From the NCBI GenBank assembly GCA_900547305.1, contig URGH01000004.1, positions 1 to 59,677 on the forward strand: a stretch of DNA of 59,677 nucleotides. Direction: 5' to 3'. How positions within the stretch are numbered: position 1 is the first letter of the stretch; each line of letters begins with the position of its first letter. Below are positions 1-7,720 of this stretch, piece by piece. Both the position numbers and the translations under genes were made by a program. The DNA is from an uncultured Oscillospiraceae bacterium (lineage in GTDB: Bacteria; Bacillota; Clostridia; Oscillospirales; Acutalibacteraceae). A model generated the notes under the pieces. The model worked only from the letters and a program-made list of their open reading frames with translations, made no database searches and was not told where the DNA came from.

Positions 1-213
1 AGCTTTAGACAATAGGAACAGCGTAACAAGTGTCTAGTGTGGTAGGGGTGACAGGATTTTTTGGAAAATAAAATGTAGATTTATTCATTTCCAATATAGT
101 AATATACAAAATAAAAAAATGTGGTAAAATAGGAGAAAATGTAAAAAATCGTTGCAGAGGTAAGTACTGCAATCACCAATGAAAAAGCAAAGAGAAAAGG
201 AAGAATATTTAGT
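1..213. other. AT-rich leader upstream of feoB, no gene seen
   Basis: No open frame or RNA gene is recognisable. A short inverted repeat, TTGCAG with CTGCAA, lies at about 152-171, and a TAAAAT that could be a -10 box lies near 125 without a good -35 partner. Its composition matches the first part of feoB rather than the rest of the window, so it may belong to the same foreign or chimeric segment. Confidence 0.4.
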
Positions 214-3051
214 ATGACGTTAAAAGAACTGGAAATCGGAAAAAGTGCAGCCATAAAAAAAGTGGGTGGCGAAGGAGCATTACGACAGCACTTTTTAGAT
301 ATGGGAATGATTCCGGGGGCAGAGGTAACGGTGGTGAAACTTGCACCTATGGGAGATCCGATGGAGCTTCAGATTCATGGGTATGAGCTGACTCTTAGAT
401 TAGCAGAAGCAGATCAAATTGAAATAGAACCGATTCATCAGCGAAGCCGGAGCCATCAGGGAAGTGAGTATATCAAAAATTCAGCACATCCGGGATTAGG
501 AGAAGAAGGAAAGTATCATTCTAAAGAAAATGAAAATCCGTTGCCGGAAGGAACAACATTGACCTATGCGCTGGTAGGAAATCAGAACTGTGGAAAGACA
601 ACATTGTTTAATCAGCTCACAGGAGCAAATCAGCATGTAGGAAACTTCCCAGGAGTAACAGTAGACCGTAAGGATGGAACAATCAAAGGTTATCCGAATA
701 CGAATGTAACAGACCTTCCGGGTATTTATTCCCTGTCGCCTTACACACTTGAAGAGGTTGTTGCGAGAAATTACCTTATTACAGAGCGTCCCGACGCGAT
801 ACTTAACATTATCGACGGAACAAACCTTGAAAGAAACCTTTATTTGACCACACAGCTTGTAGAGCTTGGCATACCGGTAGTTATCGCCATTAACATGATG
901 GACGTTGTTCGTAAAAACGGCGATAAGATAAACACCGAGGAGCTGTCCCGTCAGCTCGGCTGCAAAATAGTTGAAATTTCCGCCCTTAAGGGTACGGGAA
1001 TTACCGAGGCTGCCGAGGCTGCAATAGATGCGGCAGAGCACACCAAGACAATTCCGCAGCACAGCTTTTCAGGCACTGTTGAGCACGCTATCGCTCACAT
1101 TGAGGAAGCGGCGGTTCACAATATGCCCGAAGAACAGCAGCGCTGGTACGCAATAAAGATTTTCGAGCGTGACGATAAGGTGCTGGCTCAGTTAAAGCTT
1201 GACGGCACGGTTTTGGCACATATTGAAAATGATATTAAGGCTGCCGAAAAGGAATGTGACGACGACGCCGAGAGTATTATTACAAACGAGCGTTATCTCT
1301 ACATAGCCTCCATTATAAAGGCGTGCTACAAGAAGAAAAACGTCGGTCAGTTATCCACATCCGATAAAATCGACCGCGTAGTTACAAACCGCTGGCTCGG
1401 TCTTCCGATATTCGCGCTTGTAATGTTCCTTGTTTATTACATATCAATGGTAACCGTAGGCTCTGCCGCTACCGACTGGGCAAACGACGGACTTTTCGGC
1501 GACGGCTGGCACCTTTTAGGCATAGGCTCTAAGGCTTACAGCGCTGACGCGGACGATTTCACCGCGGCTTCTCAGGCTGTTCAGGCGTTCACTGAAATTG
1601 AAGTAGGTGCGGATGATTTTGACGCTGACAAGGCTCTTGATGAAATAAAGAGCTTCACCACCGATTCAAAGACCGCCACTGTTGATGTTGAGGATGAGGA
1701 AACTCTGGCTGTAAACACAATGACGGCTTACTACTCGGAAATTCCTTCAAACCTTTCTAAGGCAGAGGAAGAGGAAACGGTTGCAATGTCTTATAAGGAC
1801 GCTGTTTCCTACTTCGAGAAAAACGGCTTTGACGAGCCCGACCCTGCCGATTACGGCGTATGGGTTCCCGGTATACCGGTGCTCGTAGGCGACGGACTTG
1901 ATAAAGCAGGCGCTGCCGATTGGCTTTCGGGTCTTATTAACGACGGTATCGTAGCCGGCGTTGGTGCGGTTCTCGGCTTTGTTCCGCAGATGCTCGTTCT
2001 GTTCTTACTCCTTGCATTCCTTGAGGCGTGCGGTTATATGTCACGTATCGCATTCGTGCTTGACCGTATCTTCCGCAAGTTCGGTCTTTCGGGTAAATCG
2101 TTCATACCTATGCTTATAGGTACAGGTTGCGGAATCCCCGGAATTATGGCTTCGCGTACCATTGAAAACGAGCGCGACCGCCGTATGACTATTATGACAA
2201 CTACATTTATCCCCTGCGGCGCTAAGGTTCCGTTTATTGCAATGATCGCGGGCGCTATCTTTGGCGGCTCTGCACTTGTTGCAACCTCGGCTTACTTCAT
2301 AGGTATGGCTGCAATAATCGTTTCGGGCATTATGCTTAAGAAAACAAAGATGTTCTCGGGCGATCCTGCTCCGTTCGTTATGGAGCTGCCGGCTTACCAC
2401 TGGCCGACCCTCGGCAACGTTCTCCGTTCAATGTGGGAGCGCGGCTGGTCCTTCATAAAGAAGGCCGGTACAATAATCCTTCTTTCCACCATACTCGTTT
2501 GGTTCACCACCTACTTCGGCTGGGCAGACGGCTCATTCGGAATGTTAGAGGAAGATCAGATAAGCTCCTCTATCCTTGCTAAAATCGGCGGCGCTATCGC
2601 CTGGATATTTGGTCCTCTCGGCTGGGGCAACTGGAAAGCGGTTGTGGCTTCCATTACCGGTCTTGTTGCGAAAGAAAACATTGTCGGTACTCTCGGTATA
2701 CTTTACGGCGGCGGAGACGCAAGCGTTTACCACAATATCGCCGCTGCATTCACCGGAATCACCGCGTATTCGTTCCTTGTGTTCAACCTGCTTTGCGCAC
2801 CCTGCTTTGCGGCTATCGGCGCTATCAAGCGTGAAATGAACAGCCCGAAATGGACCTGGTTTGCAATCGGCTATCAGTGCGGATTCGCTTACCTCATAGC
2901 TCTTATGATAAATCAGTTCGGCGGCTTGTTCACCGGCAATGTAAATGTTGTAGGTCTTATCTTCGCGGTTGCGGCGCTTGCGCTTATAGTTTATATGCTG
3001 TTCCGCCCCTATAAAGAGGCTACAAAGCTTACCGCAAAGGTAAGGGTATAA
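214..3051 (+). CDS. feoB: FeoA-FeoB fusion, ferrous iron transporter
   Basis: Inner-membrane Fe(II) uptake protein with an N-terminal FeoA (SH3-like) domain (residues 1 to about 75) fused through a linker to the FeoB G domain and membrane core. G1 is GNQNCGKTT at residues 122-130, G3 is DLPG at 167-170, G4 is NMMD near 229 and G5 is SALKG. The membrane part has the two gate motifs with Cys (GTGCGIPGIM and IPCGAKVPF) and a late LLCAPCFAAI. Between the first membrane helix and the gate there is an acidic insertion of roughly 110 residues (about 440-547) that most FeoB proteins lack. Codon use changes sharply near residue 170: the 5' part prefers GGA and AGA, the rest GGC, CTT and CGT. FeoAB fusion is an established arrangement in Clostridia. 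Start ATG lies after a GGAAGAATATTTAGT leader with only a weak ribosome site. Confidence 0.95.
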   Translation: MTLKELEIGKSAAIKKVGGEGALRQHFLDMGMIPGAEVTVVKLAPMGDPMELQIHGYELTLRLAEADQIEIEPIHQRSRSHQGSEYIKNSAHPGLGEEGKYHSKENENPLPEGTTLTYALVGNQNCGKTTLFNQLTGANQHVGNFPGVTVDRKDGTIKGYPNTNVTDLPGIYSLSPYTLEEVVARNYLITERPDAILNIIDGTNLERNLYLTTQLVELGIPVVIAINMMDVVRKNGDKINTEELSRQLGCKIVEISALKGTGITEAAEAAIDAAEHTKTIPQHSFSGTVEHAIAHIEEAAVHNMPEEQQRWYAIKIFERDDKVLAQLKLDGTVLAHIENDIKAAEKECDDDAESIITNERYLYIASIIKACYKKKNVGQLSTSDKIDRVVTNRWLGLPIFALVMFLVYYISMVTVGSAATDWANDGLFGDGWHLLGIGSKAYSADADDFTAASQAVQAFTEIEVGADDFDADKALDEIKSFTTDSKTATVDVEDEETLAVNTMTAYYSEIPSNLSKAEEEETVAMSYKDAVSYFEKNGFDEPDPADYGVWVPGIPVLVGDGLDKAGAADWLSGLINDGIVAGVGAVLGFVPQMLVLFLLLAFLEACGYMSRIAFVLDRIFRKFGLSGKSFIPMLIGTGCGIPGIMASRTIENERDRRMTIMTTTFIPCGAKVPFIAMIAGAIFGGSALVATSAYFIGMAAIIVSGIMLKKTKMFSGDPAPFVMELPAYHWPTLGNVLRSMWERGWSFIKKAGTIILLSTILVWFTTYFGWADGSFGMLEEDQISSSILAKIGGAIAWIFGPLGWGNWKAVVASITGLVAKENIVGTLGILYGGGDASVYHNIAAAFTGITAYSFLVFNLLCAPCFAAIGAIKREMNSPKWTWFAIGYQCGFAYLIALMINQFGGLFTGNVNVVGLIFAVAALALIVYMLFRPYKEATKLTAKVRV

Positions 3052-3053
3052 TT

Positions 3054-3285
3054 GAGCGTGTCGAAAAACTCGACACACTCTTGGACGGGAATACCGTTCG
3101 CTCGAAAATCAAAGATTTTCGGACTGCACTCTATCCCCGCCAATGCCACCCCAGTGCTCTTGAAAAATAGCTTTTTAGGCTATTTTTCGCCTACAAGGTG
3201 TTTTTCCGCCGCACGTGTCAGCGGAAAAACAAAAAAGGCGGCGTGAACGCCGCAAGAATAGACTTTGAGGTTTATCGACAGACTG
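3054..3285 (+). mobile_element. MITE-like element A, copy 1, with 8-base target duplication
   Basis: A 232-base non-coding element beginning GAGCGTGTCGAAAAA and ending GAGGTTTATCGACAGACTG; the ends form an imperfect terminal inverted repeat around TGTCGA-AAA. It is flanked by the direct repeat GTATAATT at 3046-3053 and 3286-3293. The left copy holds the feoB stop codon. The interior has several hairpins (for example GCGGCGT/ACGCCGC near 3238-3253). The same two ends, in reverse orientation and with a different interior, occur at 33587-33758. No transposase is encoded, so mobility would depend on one supplied elsewhere. Confidence 0.75.
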
Positions 3286-3325
3286 GTATAATTCAGGCAC
3301 TTATTCTTTGAAAGGAGTCTTCTGT

Positions 3326-3496
3326 ATGTTGTTGTGGTTAAAAACAAATATTGCTACCGTAATTATATGCCTTGTGCTTATCGCCGTTGTTGCTGCTATT
3401 ATAGTAAGCCTTGTGCGAAATAAGAAAAAGGGTAAATCCTCCTGCGGCTGCAATTGCGCCCACTGTGCTATGGCGGGCTCCTGCCATAAAAAATAA
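3326..3496 (+). CDS. FeoB-associated Cys-rich membrane protein
   Basis: A 56-residue protein with one N-terminal membrane helix (about residues 7-29), a basic patch RNKKKGK and a Cys-rich tail (CGCNCAHCAMAGSC). This matches the FeoB-associated Cys-rich membrane protein family, which is encoded just downstream of feoB in many Firmicutes and is thought to assist Fe(II) transport; its exact job is not established. I chose the ATG at 3326 because AAAGGAG sits at 3311-3317; the frame is open a few codons further upstream but that would put the start inside the ribosome site. It is separated from feoB by MITE-like element A, so the pair was probably adjacent before the insertion. Confidence 0.85.
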   Translation: MLLWLKTNIATVIICLVLIAVVAAIIVSLVRNKKKGKSSCGCNCAHCAMAGSCHKK

Positions 3497-3506
3497 GGTA
3501 AAAGCA

Positions 3507-3545
3507 AAAACAATCGGCTGTCGTTTTAACGACAGCTGATTGTTT
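3507..3545. terminator. Bidirectional hairpin terminator
   Basis: Inverted repeat CAATCGGCTGTCG / CGACAGCTGATTG with a TTTTAA loop, preceded by an A-run and followed by TTT. It lies between the feo genes and the convergent acetyltransferase-methyltransferase gene and could serve both. Confidence 0.8.
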
Positions 3546-3551
3546 ATAGTA

Positions 3552-4589
3552 TTAAGTCCGGGTTAAGTGATTTACAGAGATAAAAATATGGGCAAATTCT
3601 GTTTCAAAAACTTTTATTAAGTTCATTCCGCTTTGCTTTATGTATTCCGCAATATTTTCTTTTCGGTCAGGGTAAATCCTGATTTTCCGTGTACCGTACT
3701 CTATTACATCGCTTTGGTTTTTGTCTATGGAAAGCACAAACCGACCGCCGCTGTTTAATAATGATTTTATCTTATTGATTGCCGCTTGCTTGTCTTTTAT
3801 GTGCATAAATGTGAGCGACGAATAAATCACATTAAATTTGCGCCCGAAATCACAGCTCATAAAATCGCCGCAAATAAGCGTTACATTCGTCTGTTCTTTC
3901 AGGTTTTCCTTTGCCCGTTTTACGGTTTCCGGGGAAATATCAATCCCGAAAAAATCGCGACATTCGGACGCTGTGCGAACGGCAAGCCGCCCTGTTCCTA
4001 CACCGATTTCAAGTACTGACTTTTCTTTTGTCAGCTGTAACAAATCAATAAACTGTCGCCCGTCCCATTTGTCCATATATTCCCGCAGCGGCTCAGGGTC
4101 GCGCACGGGGTCGTTGTTTTCGTCTATAAGCAGGTCGTAATGTTTGGAAACCGCGGATAATTTGCAAAAATACCGTGCAGTGTCTTCAACTGCTGCGGTC
4201 TGTGTAAGCGCAAACCCGCACTTCTTGTAAAAACCAACCGCATCATTATCGGTTTCGGCTGTTATGGTATCTACGGGGAACTGATTTAAAATAAATTCAA
4301 CTAATTTTTTGCCGATACCGTTTTTACGACATTCGGGTTTCACGGCAATATTCAAAATTTCGGCGGTGCCGTTTTCCGTTCCGAACACAACAATACCGAC
4401 ATATATACCGTCTTTTTTGCAGGCATACACAAAAATATTTTTGTCCGCCGAGTATTTTTCCGCTCTGTTCTTCAAGCGCACGGGCGTGGGATTATATATG
4501 CCCAGAGCTAAAAGCGCCAGTACTTCGGGGTCAAAAAGACTTTCTTTTACATCTACGATTACCGTGATTTTTTTGAGTTCTTTTCCCAT
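3552..4589 (-). CDS. GNAT acetyltransferase fused to SAM methyltransferase
   Basis: Two enzymes in one chain of about 345 residues. The N-terminal half is a GNAT fold: the acetyl-CoA loop is in ECRKNGIGKKL and the C-terminal strand follows DNDAVGFYKKCGF. The C-terminal half is a class I SAM-dependent methyltransferase with motif I VLEIGVGTGRLA, the acidic residue in FFGIDIS and a post-I region LICGDFMSCDF. The substrate cannot be told. The ATG at 4589 is used because GAGGAG lies upstream, overlapping the stop of the preceding gene; the frame stays open to 4667 without a better start. It is the second gene of a two-gene minus-strand unit with the unknown gene ending at 4610. Confidence 0.75.
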   Translation of the reverse strand: MGKELKKITVIVDVKESLFDPEVLALLALGIYNPTPVRLKNRAEKYSADKNIFVYACKKDGIYVGIVVFGTENGTAEILNIAVKPECRKNGIGKKLVEFILNQFPVDTITAETDNDAVGFYKKCGFALTQTAAVEDTARYFCKLSAVSKHYDLLIDENNDPVRDPEPLREYMDKWDGRQFIDLLQLTKEKSVLEIGVGTGRLAVRTASECRDFFGIDISPETVKRAKENLKEQTNVTLICGDFMSCDFGRKFNVIYSSLTFMHIKDKQAAINKIKSLLNSGGRFVLSIDKNQSDVIEYGTRKIRIYPDRKENIAEYIKQSGMNLIKVFETEFAHIFISVNHLTRT

Positions 4590-4609
4590 TGCACCGTATT
4601 TTTTACTCC

Positions 4610-5230
4610 TCACTTTTCTGAATAAATATCTGATAGTTCTTTCGGCGTATACCCGCAATTTGCCCACTTGCGGGTATTGTTATTCAAATATTGCGCTCGG
4701 AGAAAATAATTATTCGCCTGTGTTAAATCGTTAAATTCAATTCCGAAGCTTTCCAATAAATCATTCTCCGCCTGAATAGGTTCTTCAATTCGCATATACC
4801 AGATAAGCTTTGCCAAAAAACTTTCGGCGGTCAAGTGGTTGATTTTTAAATCTTTAATTAAAAAGTTAAGCACTTCTTTTGTGTAAATGCTTTGCTCATA
4901 ATAATTCGGATCCGCGTATTTAAGCAATTCATCCTTCGGGGGATCATAATATTTTTTTCCTTGCTGATGGTATAGTATCTCGTCTATTTTTTTATGCGGT
5001 ACCCTTGCGCACACAATTGCGTTTGAAAAAAGAGTATAGTGCAGGTGAGAATGGTTTTGAAGTTTTTCAAGCCAAAGCAAATACTTTTCCCTATTTATCT
5101 TATTTTCGTTATATCTGTTATAGAGCTTGAGGAACTGCCGCGGCGTTACATATCCGTAAAGATTTGCGCAGGCTTTTAAATACTTATCAACGTTTAAATG
5201 TTCCTCGTTTAATGTCCATCTGTTTGCCAT
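4610..5230 (-). CDS. Hypothetical protein, 206 residues
   Basis: I do not recognise this family. The protein is soluble, helical-looking, rich in Asn, Tyr, Leu and Lys, with no signal peptide or membrane segment. The start at 5230 follows a good GGAGG site (AAAAAAGGAGGGTGCAAT); the frame extends 15 codons further upstream without one. It is first in a two-gene unit with the acetyltransferase-methyltransferase gene and has its own promoter at 5264-5292. Neighbourhood gives no functional clue. Confidence 0.7.
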   Translation of the reverse strand: MANRWTLNEEHLNVDKYLKACANLYGYVTPRQFLKLYNRYNENKINREKYLLWLEKLQNHSHLHYTLFSNAIVCARVPHKKIDEILYHQQGKKYYDPPKDELLKYADPNYYEQSIYTKEVLNFLIKDLKINHLTAESFLAKLIWYMRIEEPIQAENDLLESFGIEFNDLTQANNYFLRAQYLNNNTRKWANCGYTPKELSDIYSEK

Positions 5231-5263
5231 ATTGCACCCTCCTTTTTTAACATTACCGCCTTT

Positions 5264-5292
5264 ATAATACCACAATCGGGGTTTAATGTAAA
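5264..5292 (-). promoter_or_regulatory. Sigma-A promoter for the 5230-3552 unit
   Basis: On the minus strand, TTTACA (5292-5287), 17-base spacer, TATTAT (5269-5264). It sits back to back with the promoter at 5300-5328. Confidence 0.75.
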
Positions 5293-5299
5293 CTTATTG

Positions 5300-5328
5300 T
5301 TGAAAAATGCGGCGGGCGGTAATATAAT
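5300..5328 (+). promoter_or_regulatory. Sigma-A promoter for the ABC exporter genes
   Basis: TTGAAA (5300-5305), 17-base spacer, perfect TATAAT (5323-5328), followed 20-odd bases later by the GGAGGAGAG ribosome site of the ABC ATPase. Confidence 0.8.
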
Positions 5329-5353
5329 GAAAGATACACAGGAGGAGAGATTT

Positions 5354-6058
5354 ATGCTTAAAATTGAAAATCTTACTAAGGTATACGGCGATAAAAAAGC
5401 CGTGGACGATTTAAGCCTGCACATAGCCCCCGGTGAGATTTACGGCTTTATAGGTCATAACGGCGCGGGAAAAACCACCACGCTTAAATCCGTTGCGGGA
5501 ATTTTGCAGTTTGACGCGGGCGAGATATACATAAACGGAAAATCCGTAAAGGAGCAGCCGCTTGAATGTAAAAAAGAGATTGCCTATATTCCCGATAACC
5601 CAGATTTATACGATTTTATGAGCGGAATTAAATACCTTAATTTCATTGCGGATATTTTCGGTGTCAGCGCAGAGGACCGCGCGGCACGCATTAAAAAATA
5701 TGCCGATACCTTTGAATTGACCGATAGCCTGGCAGAGCCTATTGCCGCCTATTCCCACGGAATGAAGCAAAAGCTTGCAATAATAGCGGCATGGCTGCAC
5801 ACGCCGAGGCTTATAATAATGGATGAACCCTTTGTGGGGCTTGACCCGAAGGCCGCGCATATTCTTAAAGAAATGATGCGCGAGGAATGTGACAACGGCG
5901 GCGCGATATTCTTCTCCACCCATGTTTTAGAGGTTGCCGAAAAGCTTTGTGATAAGGTTGCCATTATAAAGGCGGGCAAGCTCATCCGCTCGGGCACAAT
6001 GGAAGAAGTAAAGGGCGATGAATCCCTTGAACAGGTATTCCTTGAGCTGGAGGATTGA
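5354..6058 (+). CDS. ABC transporter ATP-binding protein
   Basis: ATPase subunit of about 234 residues. Walker A GHNGAGKTT, signature region YSHGMKQKL, Walker B LIIMDEPFVGLDP and switch His in FFSTH are all present. The ATG at 5354 follows AGGAGGAGAG; in-frame codons upstream are probably untranslated leader. The stop lies 2 bases from the start of the partner permease, so the two are translated as a pair. It most resembles ATPases of single-permease exporters in Firmicutes; substrate unknown. Confidence 0.9.
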   Translation: MLKIENLTKVYGDKKAVDDLSLHIAPGEIYGFIGHNGAGKTTTLKSVAGILQFDAGEIYINGKSVKEQPLECKKEIAYIPDNPDLYDFMSGIKYLNFIADIFGVSAEDRAARIKKYADTFELTDSLAEPIAAYSHGMKQKLAIIAAWLHTPRLIIMDEPFVGLDPKAAHILKEMMREECDNGGAIFFSTHVLEVAEKLCDKVAIIKAGKLIRSGTMEEVKGDESLEQVFLELED

Positions 6059-6060
6059 GC

Positions 6061-7653
6061 ATGGTTAAAATACTTCTTAAAAAGCAGTTCACCGAAATAT
6101 TCCGTGCCTATTTTTATGACGCTAAGAAAAACAAAGCCCGCTCTAAGGCGGCGGTTACGGGATATATAGTGCTGTTTGTATTTTTAATGGTGGGTATTCT
6201 CGGCGGAATGTTTACCTATTTATCGATAGCTCTTTGCAAGCCGCTTTCGGCGGCGGGACTTGGCTGGCTCTATTTTGCAATAATGGGAATGCTTGCAATA
6301 TTCCTAGGCGCTTTCGGCAGCGTTTTCAATACCTATTCGGGGCTTTACCTCGCAAAGGATAACGACCTGCTTTTATCTATGCCCATACCCGTGGGCACTA
6401 TTATGATTTCCCGCCTGCTCGGGGTTTACCTTATGGGGCTTATGTATTCGGGCGTGGTAACGGTTCCCGCGGCGGCGGTATATATTATAATCGGGTCGCA
6501 CAGCCTGCCCGCCGTTATCGGCTGCATTTTGCTTGTGCTTTTAATTTCGGTTTTTGTGCTTACCCTTTCAAGCGCGCTCGGCTGGGTAGTGGCAAAAATC
6601 AGCTTAAAGCTGAAAAACAAGAGTTTCATTACCGTAATAGTGTCGCTGCTGTTTTTCGGGGCTTATTATTTTATAAGCTTTAAGGCACAGGATATTATAA
6701 GCAATTTAATAATGAACGCCTCGAAATACGGTGATAAGATTAAGGGTTCGGCGTACCCAATTTATATTTTCGGCAGAGTGGGAACGGGCGATTTTGTCGC
6801 AATGCTTATTGTAGCGGCAGTTGTTTTGCTGCTGTTTGCGCTTATGTGGGCGCTTATTTCCCGCAGCTTTTTGAAAATTGCAACCGCGACGGGCAAAACG
6901 GCAAAGAAAAAATACCGCGAGACTGTAGCTCGGAAAAAGAGCGTACAGTCGGCGCTTTTGCACAAGGAGTTTTCGCGGTTTTTGTCAAGCCCTAACTATA
7001 TGCTTAACTGCGGGCTTGGAATTTTGCTGCTGCCGGTTTTGGGCGTAGCTCTGCTTATAAAGGGCAATACGCTTATGCTTGTAATGAGCGAGCTTTTCGG
7101 CAAAAATTCGGGCAGCGCGGTTATATTGCTGTTTACCGCGGTGTGCGCAGCCGCCTCAATGAACGATATGGCTGCGCCCTCAATTTCGCTTGAGGGTAAA
7201 TCGCTTTGGACCCTGCAGTCGTTGCCGGTAAAGCCGCTTGACGTATTAATGGCAAAGCTTAATATGCAGCTTATTTTAACGGGTGTGCCGCTGATATTCT
7301 GCATGCTTTGCGCGGCGTTTATGTTCACTCCCCTGCAATTTGCCGCGGCGTTTGTATCGGCGCTTACGTTCGTGCTGCTTTTGGCGCTTTTCGATTTGTT
7401 TGTAGGGCTTAAAATGCCCAACCTTAACTGGACGAGCGAAATAACTCCCATAAAGCAAAGCGGCGGCGTGATGATAGCCATGTTCGGCGGCTTTATTTAT
7501 GCGGGAGTTTACTGCGCGCTGTTCTTTATGGTGGGTCACAAAATCGGCGCGGTGCCGTTTTTGCTTGCAGTGGCTGCCGTAAATCTGATTTTATCGTTGC
7601 TTATTTATCTTTGGTTAAAGAAAAAAGGCACGGCTGTATTATCGGTACTGTAA
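6061..7653 (+). CDS. Large ABC exporter membrane subunit
   Basis: About 530 residues with a dozen or more predicted membrane helices in two halves separated by a basic loop (about residues 280-300, TAKKKYRETVARKKS). The size and layout fit the 16-helix putative ABC exporter family (probably Pfam ABC_tran_2), but this is from memory of the family rather than a search. The ATG at 6061 has GGAGG at 6049-6053 and follows the ATPase stop directly. Ends at a bidirectional terminator shared with rpoC. Confidence 0.8.
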   Translation: MVKILLKKQFTEIFRAYFYDAKKNKARSKAAVTGYIVLFVFLMVGILGGMFTYLSIALCKPLSAAGLGWLYFAIMGMLAIFLGAFGSVFNTYSGLYLAKDNDLLLSMPIPVGTIMISRLLGVYLMGLMYSGVVTVPAAAVYIIIGSHSLPAVIGCILLVLLISVFVLTLSSALGWVVAKISLKLKNKSFITVIVSLLFFGAYYFISFKAQDIISNLIMNASKYGDKIKGSAYPIYIFGRVGTGDFVAMLIVAAVVLLLFALMWALISRSFLKIATATGKTAKKKYRETVARKKSVQSALLHKEFSRFLSSPNYMLNCGLGILLLPVLGVALLIKGNTLMLVMSELFGKNSGSAVILLFTAVCAAASMNDMAAPSISLEGKSLWTLQSLPVKPLDVLMAKLNMQLILTGVPLIFCMLCAAFMFTPLQFAAAFVSALTFVLLLALFDLFVGLKMPNLNWTSEITPIKQSGGVMIAMFGGFIYAGVYCALFFMVGHKIGAVPFLLAVAAVNLILSLLIYLWLKKKGTAVLSVL

Positions 7654-7666
7654 AAAAATATGTAAA

Positions 7667-7713
7667 ATAAAAACAGAGTATATTCGGTTAAACCTGATAT
7701 ACTCTGTTTTTTT
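7667..7713. terminator. Bidirectional terminator between the ABC operon and rpoC
   Basis: Stem AAACAGAGTATA / TATACTCTGTTT with an A-run on the left and a T-run on the right, so it can stop transcription from both sides. Confidence 0.85.
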
Positions 7714-7720
7714 ATTGGTA

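Noticed and set aside
1341..1360. TTATCCACA, a perfect DnaA box, in feoB; another in gyrB near 59427
   Set aside because: Single copies inside coding sequence, no cluster and no AT-rich unwinding element, so no origin is called.
3052..3246. 64-residue frame after feoB
   Set aside because: Lies wholly in element A and has no ribosome site or protein-like pattern.
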